From Chloroflexota bacterium (GTDB taxonomy: Bacteria > Chloroflexota > Limnocylindria > Limnocylindrales > CSP1-4), in assembly GCA_016200675.1 (NCBI GenBank), contig JACQEH010000041.1, forward strand, positions 1 through 13,631: a stretch of DNA of 13,631 nucleotides. Reading direction: 5' to 3'. The notes below the pieces were generated by a model that did not search any database, was not told the DNA's origin, and saw only the letters and a program-made list of their open reading frames with translations. Numbering within the stretch: position 1 is the first letter of the stretch; every line of letters starts with the position of its first letter. This document shows, in pieces, positions 1 to 6,309 of this stretch. The translations under genes and the position numbers were made by a program.

Positions 1-134
1 ACCGGCGGCAGGCCCGGGATCAGGAGGATCGCCGCGACGAGGCCGACGGCCACGACGGCCAGCCCGATGGCGAGGGCGGGCGATGCGGTGGAGCCCGATC
101 GGCCTCCCGACCGGCGTGGCGGCTGGCGGTCCAT
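1..134 (-). CDS. Small membrane protein, N-terminal fragment (cut by window edge)
   Basis: Reading leftwards from an ATG at 134, the frame stays open to the window edge and gives 44 residues. The first 18 are Arg/Gly/Ser-rich and look cytoplasmic. They are followed by one clear membrane helix of about 20 residues (roughly residues 20-40, beginning ALAIGLAVVA), then a Pro/Gly turn. This is typical of a single-pass or signal-anchored protein, but there is too little sequence to name a family. It lies 51 bases downstream of the GGDEF sensor on the same strand, so the two may be cotranscribed. No good Shine-Dalgarno sequence precedes the ATG. The frame has the usual G/C third positions of the window. 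Confidence 0.5.
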   Translation of the reverse strand, partial: MDRQPPRRSGGRSGSTASPALAIGLAVVAVGLVAAILLIPGLPP

Positions 135-185
135 GGTGCCAGTCTGACGTGCCCGCGCCGAACCCGGTTACGCCGCGTGCCCGGG

Positions 186-3113
186 CTACTGCCCGTCGTC
201 GATCGGGGTCGGGACCTGAAGGGTGAAGTCGCCCTCGAGCGCCATGCCCTCGGAGGCCGTGGCGACGCGGCCACCGCCCGCCCGCTTGGCCACGAAGCAG
301 GCGCGATCCGCGGCCAGGAGGATGGCGTCCGGCGTCGCGCCGTCGGCCGGATAGGTCGCGACGCCGGCCGACGCGTCGACCCGGACACCGTGTGCCTTGA
401 TCCCTGACGCCGGGCCGGCCGTGTGGGCGAGGGCCTGCCGGAGGCGGTCGGCGACGGGGCCGACGTGAGCCGCGTCCGTGCGCGGGAGCAGGACCGTGAA
501 CTCGTCGCCGCCGTACCGGAAGACCGCGTCGCTGTCCCGGCTGGCACCCACGATCGAGCGGGCGATCGCCTGCAGGAACTCGTTGCCCGCCTGGTGCCCG
601 AAGGTGTCGTTGACGAGCTTGAAGCGATCGAGGTCGACCATCATCAGGCTGAAGGGCTCGCCGACCGCGACCGCTCGCTGGAGGGCGTTCCGGAAGCTGC
701 GGTGATTGCCGAGGCCGGTGAGGTCGTCGGTCTCGGCCTGGCGGGCGATCGCCCCGTGCGTCTCGGCGTTCTGGACCGCGATGGAGACCTGGGCCGCGAA
801 GAGCTTGACGAGCTCGTATTCCTGCTCGGAGAACGAGCGGCCCTCGCCGACCCGCTCGAGCGTGAGGACGCCAATGGCGCCCATCCGGCCCCGGAGAGGC
901 AGGCAGATGAGGCCACCATGGACGGGCCCCCCGTGGATGGGCAGGACGCGCGGATCGTCAAACTGGTCGTGGAGGAGCACCGGCTCGTTGTGCTCCACGA
1001 CCCAGGTCGCGATCCCGGACTCGCCGGGCAGCCACGGCTCCATGAACACGGCTGCGTCGGCGCCCTTGGCCATCACCGGCGCGAGGCCGCCCGTTGCCGG
1101 ATCGACGAGCTCGACCGCGACGTTGTCGCAGCCCACCAGCTCGGCCAGCCGCTCGGCGACGGACTCGAGGACGGCGCTCGTGTCGAGGGTGGTCAGGATC
1201 GACTCGGTGATCTGGAGGAGGTGGCGCTGGCCCTGGACCTGGCGCTCCAGCAACTGGGTGGCGTCGGCGTGGGCCATCGCCTGGGCGGCGAAGCTGGCAT
1301 AGATCACGAGCAGCCGCAGGTCGTCGTCGGTGAACTGGTGGAGCCCCAGCTTGGACAGGACCAGGACGCCGAGGACGTCATCCTCGAAGAGCATGGGGGC
1401 CAGGAGCATCGACTCGTCGAGATCCTCGTTGGTGCCGGGGATCGTGTTGGCCCGTGGGTCGGCAGCGGCATCGGGCAGGTTCTGGGCGATACGCTGGGCC
1501 GCCACCCAGCCCGTGATCCCGGACCCGACCTTGACCCGGAGCTGATCCGGCGTCTCGTCGACGTACTCGCCGACCTGGCCGCGCATGGCCACGGGCACCA
1601 GGTCGTCACCCACGAGTCGATAGACCCGGACATTGTGGTAGTCGATGAGCTGGTTCAGCTCGGTCGCGATCGCTGCCCCGATGGCGGCCACGTCGGACAG
1701 GCGGTTGAGACGCGTCCCCAGCTGCTGGATCGACTGCAGCTGGGCCGCCCAGGTCGCGAGCTGGGCGTAGGTGCGGGCAGTCCGGATGGCGACGCTCGCC
1801 TGGGTGGCCAGGGCCGCCATCGTGGCGAGCTCGTCATCGGTCCAGTGGTGGGGCCGGTCATGGTAGACGTTCAGGCTGCCGACGCCCTCGGCGTCGTCCA
1901 GCAGGGGCGCCACGCAGATCGTGTCGTAGCCCTCCTGGACCACCGCGGCGCGGCTGTCCACGAAGCGGGGATCGTTCCGGTAGTCGACCGCGAAGAGGGG
2001 CCGCCGGGCGGCCATGGCGAGCCCGGCGAGCGTCGTCCGCGTCACGGGGCGGAGGCCGGCAAGGTAGGCCGAGGACAGGTTGCGGGACGCGACGGCCCGC
2101 CGGCTGCCGTCGGGATCGAAGAGGAAGACGGCCGCCCGATCGCCACCGAACATCGTCATGGCATGGTCCACCAGCCGGGCCAGGACGAGGTCGGGATCCA
2201 GGCGGCTGCCGATGTCGCCGGCCACGCGGCCGAGTGCCTCGGCCCGGTGGACCCGCTGGTCGAGCCTGGTCGCGGCGTCGGCCGCCCGCACGATGGATCC
2301 GAGGACCTCCGCCGCGCGCAGCAGCAGCTCCCCGGTCGCGGCCCGGTCGCCCCCGACGTCGCTGGCGAGGAGGACGCCCCAGGGCCGGACGTCGCCCGGG
2401 ATGGCGCAGGCCAGCTCGCGGCCCACGAGGCCGGTGACCGCCCCGCCCTGATCGGAGGCCCGGCCGACGGCGATCGTGCCCGGTCGGGCGAGCGCGGTCC
2501 CGAAGATGCCCGCGTTCGGGGCGACGGGCCGGAAGCGGGCGGCCGCGGCGCCAGAGACACCCACGGGGTCGAGCCGATCCTCGGCCACCCGCCAGACCGA
2601 CACGTGCCGCAGCCCGCTGCCCTCGCGGATGGTGCGAGTGGCGGTGCCCAGGAGCGTCTCGGGATCAACGGCTGCTCCGGCGACCGACGCGGCCAGCATT
2701 CCCAGGCCGGCCATGACGCCCAGGCCGCGGGCCGCCTCGGGATCGGCGTCGGGCACGTCGCGCCTGCCCGGGTCGGAGGCCTGCGCGCGCCCCGGCGGCC
2801 GCAGCATCGCCAGCTCCGCCGAGCCGGCGCGGCGGGTAACGAGTCTTCCGCCACGCGCATGGGGTGACGTGGACGCTATCGGCGGCGGCGGCGCGTCGGC
2901 GGCGGGACCCTCGGCGGCGCCGGCAAGGAAGCGGTGGAGGTCGCTCAGGCGGTAGCGGCGATCGCCGCGCGGGTTGATCCGGTAGTAGCGCAGGCGGCCG
3001 GCGTCGCTCCAGGCCCGAATCGTGTTCGGGTGGACGCCCAGGACCTGCGCCGCTCGCGTGACCGTGAGCGTCGCGTCCATCGGCCGCGAGACCAGTGGCG
3101 TGATCGTTGGCAC
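186..3113 (-). CDS. MerR-type HTH / multi-GAF / GGDEF diguanylate cyclase
   Basis: Predicted 975-residue cytoplasmic sensor that makes c-di-GMP from two GTP. Residues about 15-65 form a MerR/excisionase-like winged helix (AAQVLGVHPNTIRAW, then a basic wing with RGDRRYRLSDLHRFL). A Pro/Ala-rich linker follows to about 130. Four GAF-like domains come next, at about 150-280 (divergent), 305-445, 475-615 and 645-785. The GGDEF domain begins with DDLTGLGNHRSF (796-807) and carries an intact GGDEF active site at 868-872. RDSD at 859-862, five residues before it, matches the RxxD product-inhibition site, so the enzyme is probably active and feedback-controlled. There is no membrane helix and no EAL domain. 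The start is taken as GTG at 3113, with a G-rich stretch just upstream; an ATG at 3080 would remove only 11 residues. A sigma70-like promoter lies upstream. The unusual point is the DNA-binding domain fused to a cyclase. Confidence 0.93.
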   Translation of the reverse strand: MPTITPLVSRPMDATLTVTRAAQVLGVHPNTIRAWSDAGRLRYYRINPRGDRRYRLSDLHRFLAGAAEGPAADAPPPPIASTSPHARGGRLVTRRAGSAELAMLRPPGRAQASDPGRRDVPDADPEAARGLGVMAGLGMLAASVAGAAVDPETLLGTATRTIREGSGLRHVSVWRVAEDRLDPVGVSGAAAARFRPVAPNAGIFGTALARPGTIAVGRASDQGGAVTGLVGRELACAIPGDVRPWGVLLASDVGGDRAATGELLLRAAEVLGSIVRAADAATRLDQRVHRAEALGRVAGDIGSRLDPDLVLARLVDHAMTMFGGDRAAVFLFDPDGSRRAVASRNLSSAYLAGLRPVTRTTLAGLAMAARRPLFAVDYRNDPRFVDSRAAVVQEGYDTICVAPLLDDAEGVGSLNVYHDRPHHWTDDELATMAALATQASVAIRTARTYAQLATWAAQLQSIQQLGTRLNRLSDVAAIGAAIATELNQLIDYHNVRVYRLVGDDLVPVAMRGQVGEYVDETPDQLRVKVGSGITGWVAAQRIAQNLPDAAADPRANTIPGTNEDLDESMLLAPMLFEDDVLGVLVLSKLGLHQFTDDDLRLLVIYASFAAQAMAHADATQLLERQVQGQRHLLQITESILTTLDTSAVLESVAERLAELVGCDNVAVELVDPATGGLAPVMAKGADAAVFMEPWLPGESGIATWVVEHNEPVLLHDQFDDPRVLPIHGGPVHGGLICLPLRGRMGAIGVLTLERVGEGRSFSEQEYELVKLFAAQVSIAVQNAETHGAIARQAETDDLTGLGNHRSFRNALQRAVAVGEPFSLMMVDLDRFKLVNDTFGHQAGNEFLQAIARSIVGASRDSDAVFRYGGDEFTVLLPRTDAAHVGPVADRLRQALAHTAGPASGIKAHGVRVDASAGVATYPADGATPDAILLAADRACFVAKRAGGGRVATASEGMALEGDFTLQVPTPIDDGQ

Positions 3114-3146
3114 CCAACCCCCGCAGGATTTGTGAAGTTCGAGGCC

Positions 3147-3174
3147 ACTCTACGAACCCCACAGATCTTGCCAA
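3147..3174 (-). promoter_or_regulatory. Sigma70-like promoter of the GGDEF sensor gene
   Basis: On the minus strand TTGGCA (3174-3169) and TAGAGT (3152-3147) are separated by 16 bases, giving good -35 and -10 matches. Transcription would start near 3140, about 27 bases before the GTG at 3113. The gap to the preceding gene (3114-3207) is also locally AT-richer than the rest of the window. The call rests on motif reading only. Confidence 0.45.
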
Positions 3175-3207
3175 TAGGACGAAGGTCCCATCGGGCGGCG
3201 CGCCGCG

Positions 3208-4113
3208 TCAACCGGGCGGGTCCGGTCTCCGGGGCCCTCCGGTCGCGCGGACGAAGAGCAGGGTCAGGACCATGGCCAGGATGCCGACGCCGGCCACCCC
3301 GAGGATCGCCGCCAGGGGCGCCCCGACGAGGCCGGGTCCCTGGCCGGACGAGCGCGTATCGGAGCCGGTGACCGCGGTCGGGTCCGGGGAGGCCGCGAAC
3401 GCGCTGCCGGGCAGCACCAGCATGACAAGGCCGATCACCACCAGGGCCACGGCCGCCACGAGCAGGATCGTTGCCGCGCGGGCTCGGGCCGACGATCCGC
3501 CGGCGAGGATGCGCATGGCCTCGGACTGCTCCAGGGTGGTCAGGATGAGGGGCCGCCCGAGGCCCGCCCCGAGTCGCGGCCCGCCGTCCGGGCCGAGGGC
3601 CGGCACGCCGGCGATCGTCGCGTGCTCCACGTTCGAGACGAGCTCCACCACGACCCGGGCCGGCAGGGTGTCGTCGAGGTCCTCGGGGGCCCGATCGCCG
3701 AGGTCGCCGACGATCCCGACCGTCTCGCGCGGGACCACCACGAGCCCGTCGTCGAGGGCGTCCGTGTCGATGGCGATGCCATCCAGGCCTTCCCGGACCT
3801 CGAACGGCACGACCTCGCGGACGATGTCGAAGTCCGTCCACGCGCCGGCCCGGCGGGCCTGGAAGCGCGTCCGGCGGAAGACGAGGGGCCGGTGGTCGAG
3901 GTCCTCGAAGTCGGTCTCGCTGTCGAGGCGGCCCGTTACGCGCACGAAGGCGGGCCGGCCGCCGCGGGCGATGTCGAGGGCCTCGGCGACGGTAACGGAC
4001 GGGGCCGAGGCCAGCAGCCGGCCGACCCGAAACCGGGATCCGTAGCCCCGGAGCACGAGGATCCCGCCGCCGAGGGCGGCGACGCCGGCGAGGATCACGA
4101 CGAGGCCGTCCAC
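3208..4113 (-). CDS. GIDE-domain membrane protein (E3-ligase-like fold, no RING)
   Basis: Predicted 301-residue membrane protein with one helix at the very N-terminus (DGLVVILAGVAALGGGILVL), a soluble domain of about 190 residues, and two C-terminal helices about 40 residues apart. The soluble part resembles the GIDE domain found between the membrane helices of the mitochondrial ligase MULAN: a VTGRL segment, LDHRPLVFRRTRFQ, then PFEVREGLDGIAIDTDAL, and near the end RPLILTTLEQSEAMRIL. No RING finger or zinc cysteines are present, so ligase activity is not implied; the bacterial role is unknown. The start is uncertain. An ATG at 4224 gives 338 residues, but the extra 37 lie before the first helix and include codons rare in this window (CTA, TCA, GTA). 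GTG at 4113 puts the helix at the N-terminus, as is usual for the family. Confidence 0.75.
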   Translation of the reverse strand: MDGLVVILAGVAALGGGILVLRGYGSRFRVGRLLASAPSVTVAEALDIARGGRPAFVRVTGRLDSETDFEDLDHRPLVFRRTRFQARRAGAWTDFDIVREVVPFEVREGLDGIAIDTDALDDGLVVVPRETVGIVGDLGDRAPEDLDDTLPARVVVELVSNVEHATIAGVPALGPDGGPRLGAGLGRPLILTTLEQSEAMRILAGGSSARARAATILLVAAVALVVIGLVMLVLPGSAFAASPDPTAVTGSDTRSSGQGPGLVGAPLAAILGVAGVGILAMVLTLLFVRATGGPRRPDPPG

Positions 4114-4224
4114 GGCCGCGAATGATAGCCCGGCCGCCCCATGGAGCCGGGTCCGGGCCGCCGTGGCGACGCCCGGTGCGAGGTCCGGGGCATGGAAAGG
4201 CCCGGAGAAACCTACCCGACACAT

Positions 4225-4455
4225 GGACCTTGATGCGATCGCAGCCGTTAGTGTCGCTCAGCCCCTCCGGGCTGGGAACAACGCTACGGGCGCCACCACC
4301 CCGGCGTCAACGGCATCTGTCCACCAGATGTGCCTCGAGGCACCGGGTTGTCCACCCTGCGTCCACATCGGGTGCTGGACCGGAGACGAGCCAGGCCGAC
4401 GCCGGCCGGTGCAGGACGGCGCGGGCCCCTCAGCCGGCGGGCCGCGACGGGCCTC
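4225..4455 (-). other. Gene-free stretch with clustered hairpins; possible structured RNA or 5' leader
   Basis: No convincing gene on either strand. On the minus strand, upstream of the GIDE gene, several perfect inverted repeats follow one another: GTCCA/TGGAC (4380-4361), GGGT/ACCC with loop GGACA (4357-4345), the 14-base palindrome at 4343-4330 (GTGCC TCGA GGCAC), CATCTG/CAGATG with loop GTGGA (4330-4314), and CAGCCC/GGGCTG with loop GGAG (4274-4259). Three of these loops display GGA. The same bases read on the plus strand give three TGTCCAC-like words resembling DnaA boxes. At the upstream end, 4423-4441 and 4449-4467 are near-identical 19-base copies (17 of 19) that both contain the TGA context of the preceding gene. 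It could be an RNA leader, a small RNA or protein-binding DNA; no single reading is proven. Confidence 0.4.
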
Positions 4456-5052
4456 TCAGCCGGAGGGGCGCCCGGTCGCCGGGTCGAGCACGCTGTGCTG
4501 GCCGTCGTAGCTGGTCAGGACCAGCTGGCCGCCGACGAGCTCGACCGCAGTTACGACGTCGGAATGGGCGATTCGCCAGGCAACGGTGCCGTCGGCCTCG
4601 AGGGCGAACGTCTCCAGCTCCCCCTGGACCAGGACGTGGCGGAGGCGCGGTGACGCGAGGGCGGCCAGGATCGGCGTCGCCGAGCGGTGGCTCCAGGCCA
4701 GCGTGCCGCTGCGGGCCTCGAAAGCGTAGGCGTGGAAGCCGTACTTCACGACGAGGAGGCCGGCGCTGTCCCAGTACACGGCGGCCGGCTCGTCGTTCAG
4801 GGTGGAGGCGAGGCGGACGGTCCAGGCCCCGGCCGGCCCGTCGATCCGCAGCTCGGCCCGGCAGCGCTCGTCGGGATCCTCGGCGACGAGTGGGCCGAGG
4901 TCGATAAGGCTGCCGCCGGCCTCGGTCAGGGCGAAGACGTCGGCGGCCTGGCCCGATCCGCCCCAGCGCCAGCGGGCGCGCAGGCCACCGGGATAGGTGA
5001 CGGTCGCGTCGTGCGGGGCGCCGGCTCGGCCGGCGCCCCGGCCTGACGCCAT
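4456..5052 (-). CDS. Hypothetical protein, beta-propeller-like (PQQ/WD-type) fragment
   Basis: Predicted 198 residues with no signal peptide or membrane helix. Most of it is short beta-strand blocks with the look of PQQ- or Kelch-like propeller repeats: AVYWDSAGLLVVKYGFHAYAF, then SGTLAWSH, LETFALEADGTVAWRI and VELVGGQLVLTSYDGQ. These alternate 'value shown' and 'value compared' strands at about 40-residue spacing, giving perhaps three to four blades. I do not recognise a specific family, and no catalytic residues can be pointed to. The start is the ATG at 5052, which overlaps the stop of the upstream deacylase gene as TGATG. That implies translational coupling and cotranscription. The frame stays open further upstream, but that extension lies inside the deacylase gene and has no homology-like features. 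Confidence 0.7.
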   Translation of the reverse strand: MASGRGAGRAGAPHDATVTYPGGLRARWRWGGSGQAADVFALTEAGGSLIDLGPLVAEDPDERCRAELRIDGPAGAWTVRLASTLNDEPAAVYWDSAGLLVVKYGFHAYAFEARSGTLAWSHRSATPILAALASPRLRHVLVQGELETFALEADGTVAWRIAHSDVVTAVELVGGQLVLTSYDGQHSVLDPATGRPSG

Positions 5053-5591
5053 CAGACCGCCTGGACGGCGTTCGCCGGTCCCGGCCGGCCGCCGTCCTCG
5101 GTCATCGGCGCCACGATGGCATCGGCGAGCATGCGGAGCGTTGCGGGCGCCACCGGGAAGACCGCCGTCGGCAGGCCAGCGGCGGCCCACACGACCGGGT
5201 ATCGCCCGAGGTCGGGGTCCATCACCACCCTGATCCGCCGGCCGTGACCGATCGGGGGGATGCCCCCGATCACGAAGCCGGTCAGGTCGTTCGCCTCGTC
5301 CGCGGTCGCACGGCGGATCTCCGACCGGCCGAGGATCGCGCCCAGGCGCGGCAGCGAGACGCGGTTGGGACCCGAGACCAGGCACAGGACCGGCTCCAGC
5401 GTCCCATCGTCGCCCGGGGTCGCGAAGACGAGCGACTTCACGATCTGGCCGAGCTCCACTCCCACCGCCCTGGCGGCCTCTTCAGCCGTGTGCGTCGACT
5501 CGTCGAAGAGGGTGACCTCGATGGCCACGCCCTTGCGTTCGGCGGCCTCGATGACGCGCCGGATCGCCGCATGATGGATGGTGGGTGGCAC
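5052..5591 (-). CDS. YbaK/EbsC-family aminoacyl-tRNA deacylase
   Basis: A 179-residue stand-alone editing-domain protein. The family hydrolyses misacylated tRNA, commonly Cys-tRNA(Pro) or Ala-tRNA(Pro), in the cytoplasm. The signature pieces are present in order: HTAEEAARAVGV (34-45), QIVKSLVF with the conserved catalytic-site lysine K52, a VSGPNRVSLPRLGAILG segment (72-88), and GGIPPIGH (109-116), the Gly/Pro/His loop of the active site. Length is normal for the family. Substrate specificity (YbaK, ProX or another member) cannot be settled from sequence alone, so I give no symbol. The start is GTG at 5591 with no Shine-Dalgarno sequence; a TAGACT box ends 7 bases upstream, which suggests a leaderless transcript. 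The stop overlaps the start of the following propeller-like gene. Confidence 0.88.
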   Translation of the reverse strand: MPPTIHHAAIRRVIEAAERKGVAIEVTLFDESTHTAEEAARAVGVELGQIVKSLVFATPGDDGTLEPVLCLVSGPNRVSLPRLGAILGRSEIRRATADEANDLTGFVIGGIPPIGHGRRIRVVMDPDLGRYPVVWAAAGLPTAVFPVAPATLRMLADAIVAPMTEDGGRPGPANAVQAV

Positions 5592-5598
5592 GGCCGCG

Positions 5599-5604
5599 AG
5601 TCTA
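5599..5604 (-). promoter_or_regulatory. -10 box of a leaderless promoter for the YbaK-family gene
   Basis: TAGACT on the minus strand ends 7 bases before the GTG at 5591, the distance expected if transcription begins at or next to the start codon. No good -35 box is seen, and no Shine-Dalgarno sequence precedes the gene, which agrees with a leaderless start. Confidence 0.35.
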
Positions 5605-5640
5605 GCATCGGGCCGGGCATGCCTCGAACGTGGCGCGCGC

Positions 5641-5646
5641 TACGAT
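5641..5646 (+). promoter_or_regulatory. -10 box of a leaderless promoter for the HAD-TPK-Bcp-LmbE operon
   Basis: TACGAT ends 9 bases before the ATG at 5656, so the transcript would begin at or within a few bases of the start codon. No Shine-Dalgarno sequence is present and the -35 region is poor. It stands back to back with the minus-strand TAGACT box, 36 bases apart. Confidence 0.35.
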
Positions 5647-5655
5647 CGGCGGCGC

Positions 5656-6309
5656 ATGGATGCGGTGGTCTTCGACTGGGACGGGACGCTCGTCGACACC
5701 CTGCCGGCGATCACGAAGGCCAACGCCGAGGTCCTCGGGTCGTACGGGGTTCGCTACGACGATGCGGCCTATCGCGCCGCCTACAGCCCGGACTGGCGGG
5801 GGATGTACCGGCGCCTCGGCGTGCCCGCGGCCGAGATCGAGGCCGCCGGTGGTCGCTGGCTCGAGGCCTACCGCGCCCTGATGGGCGAGGCCCGCGCCTT
5901 TCCGGGCGTCGCCGATGCGCTGGCCGCCCTCCGCAGGGCGGGCTACGTGATGGGCCTCGTGACCGCGGGGGACCGGCGGGTGGTGGAGCACCAGCTCGAT
6001 TCGACCGGCCTCGGCGAGCTCCTGCCGGTCCGCGTCTGCGGCGACGACATGCCGTTCGCCAAGCCCCATCCGGCGCCGCTCCTCCGGGCGCTCGGGGAGC
6101 TCGGGCTGATCGCCCGACCGGAGCGCGCGATCTACGTGGGCGATGCGCCCGACGACATGCGGATGGCTCGATCCGTGGGGGCCCGGGGCATCGGCATCGA
6201 GTCGATCCTCGGCGAGCGCGGCGACCTGGCCGCGGCCGGCGCGTCCGAGGTGGCGGCATCCGTCACGGCCTGGGTGGCCGCCTTCCTGGGCACGGCAGCC
6301 GGACGGTGA
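5656..6309 (+). CDS. HAD-superfamily hydrolase (phosphoglycolate phosphatase-like)
   Basis: A 217-residue cytoplasmic phosphatase of HAD subfamily I, with the four motifs in order: motif I DWDGT (7-11; nucleophile D7 and acid/base D9), motif II with T103 in LVTAGD, motif III with K136 in FAKPHPAPL, and motif IV GDAPDDM (162-168). The helical cap lies between motifs I and II (about residues 15-85), as in phosphoglycolate phosphatase (Gph) and beta-phosphoglucomutase. The substrate cannot be read from sequence; a phosphoglycolate or other small sugar-phosphate phosphatase is most likely. The start is the ATG at 5656, where DWDGT falls at the usual position. The stop overlaps the GTG of the next gene by four bases, and these two head a four-gene operon. 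A role in dephosphorylating a thiamine intermediate is conceivable given the neighbour, but unsupported. Confidence 0.9.
   Translation: MDAVVFDWDGTLVDTLPAITKANAEVLGSYGVRYDDAAYRAAYSPDWRGMYRRLGVPAAEIEAAGGRWLEAYRALMGEARAFPGVADALAALRRAGYVMGLVTAGDRRVVEHQLDSTGLGELLPVRVCGDDMPFAKPHPAPLLRALGELGLIARPERAIYVGDAPDDMRMARSVGARGIGIESILGERGDLAAAGASEVAASVTAWVAAFLGTAAGR

Noticed and set aside
423..2867. Open frame of about 800 codons on the plus strand opposite the GGDEF sensor
   Set aside because: The protein is a low-complexity mix of Asp, Glu, Gly, Arg and Val with no domain, and it mirrors the codon pattern of the sensor gene, whose motifs are unmistakable. High GC content keeps antisense frames open.
4225..4455. 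Replication origin
   Set aside because: Three imperfect DnaA-like words are present, but there is no AT-rich unwinding region and no dnaA, dnaN, rpmH or parAB gene nearby.
4163..4510. Plus-strand frame of 115 codons over the 4225-4455 gap
   Set aside because: It begins inside the GIDE upstream region and ends in the minus-strand propeller-like gene, and the encoded sequence has no domain-like pattern or ribosome site. Cysteines are scattered without a motif.
5244..6305. Long open extension of the thiamine pyrophosphokinase frame upstream of 6306
   Set aside because: It runs through the HAD and YbaK-type genes in another frame and has no domain. The family N-terminus begins right after the GTG at 6306, so the missing GDxDS region is not supplied by it.
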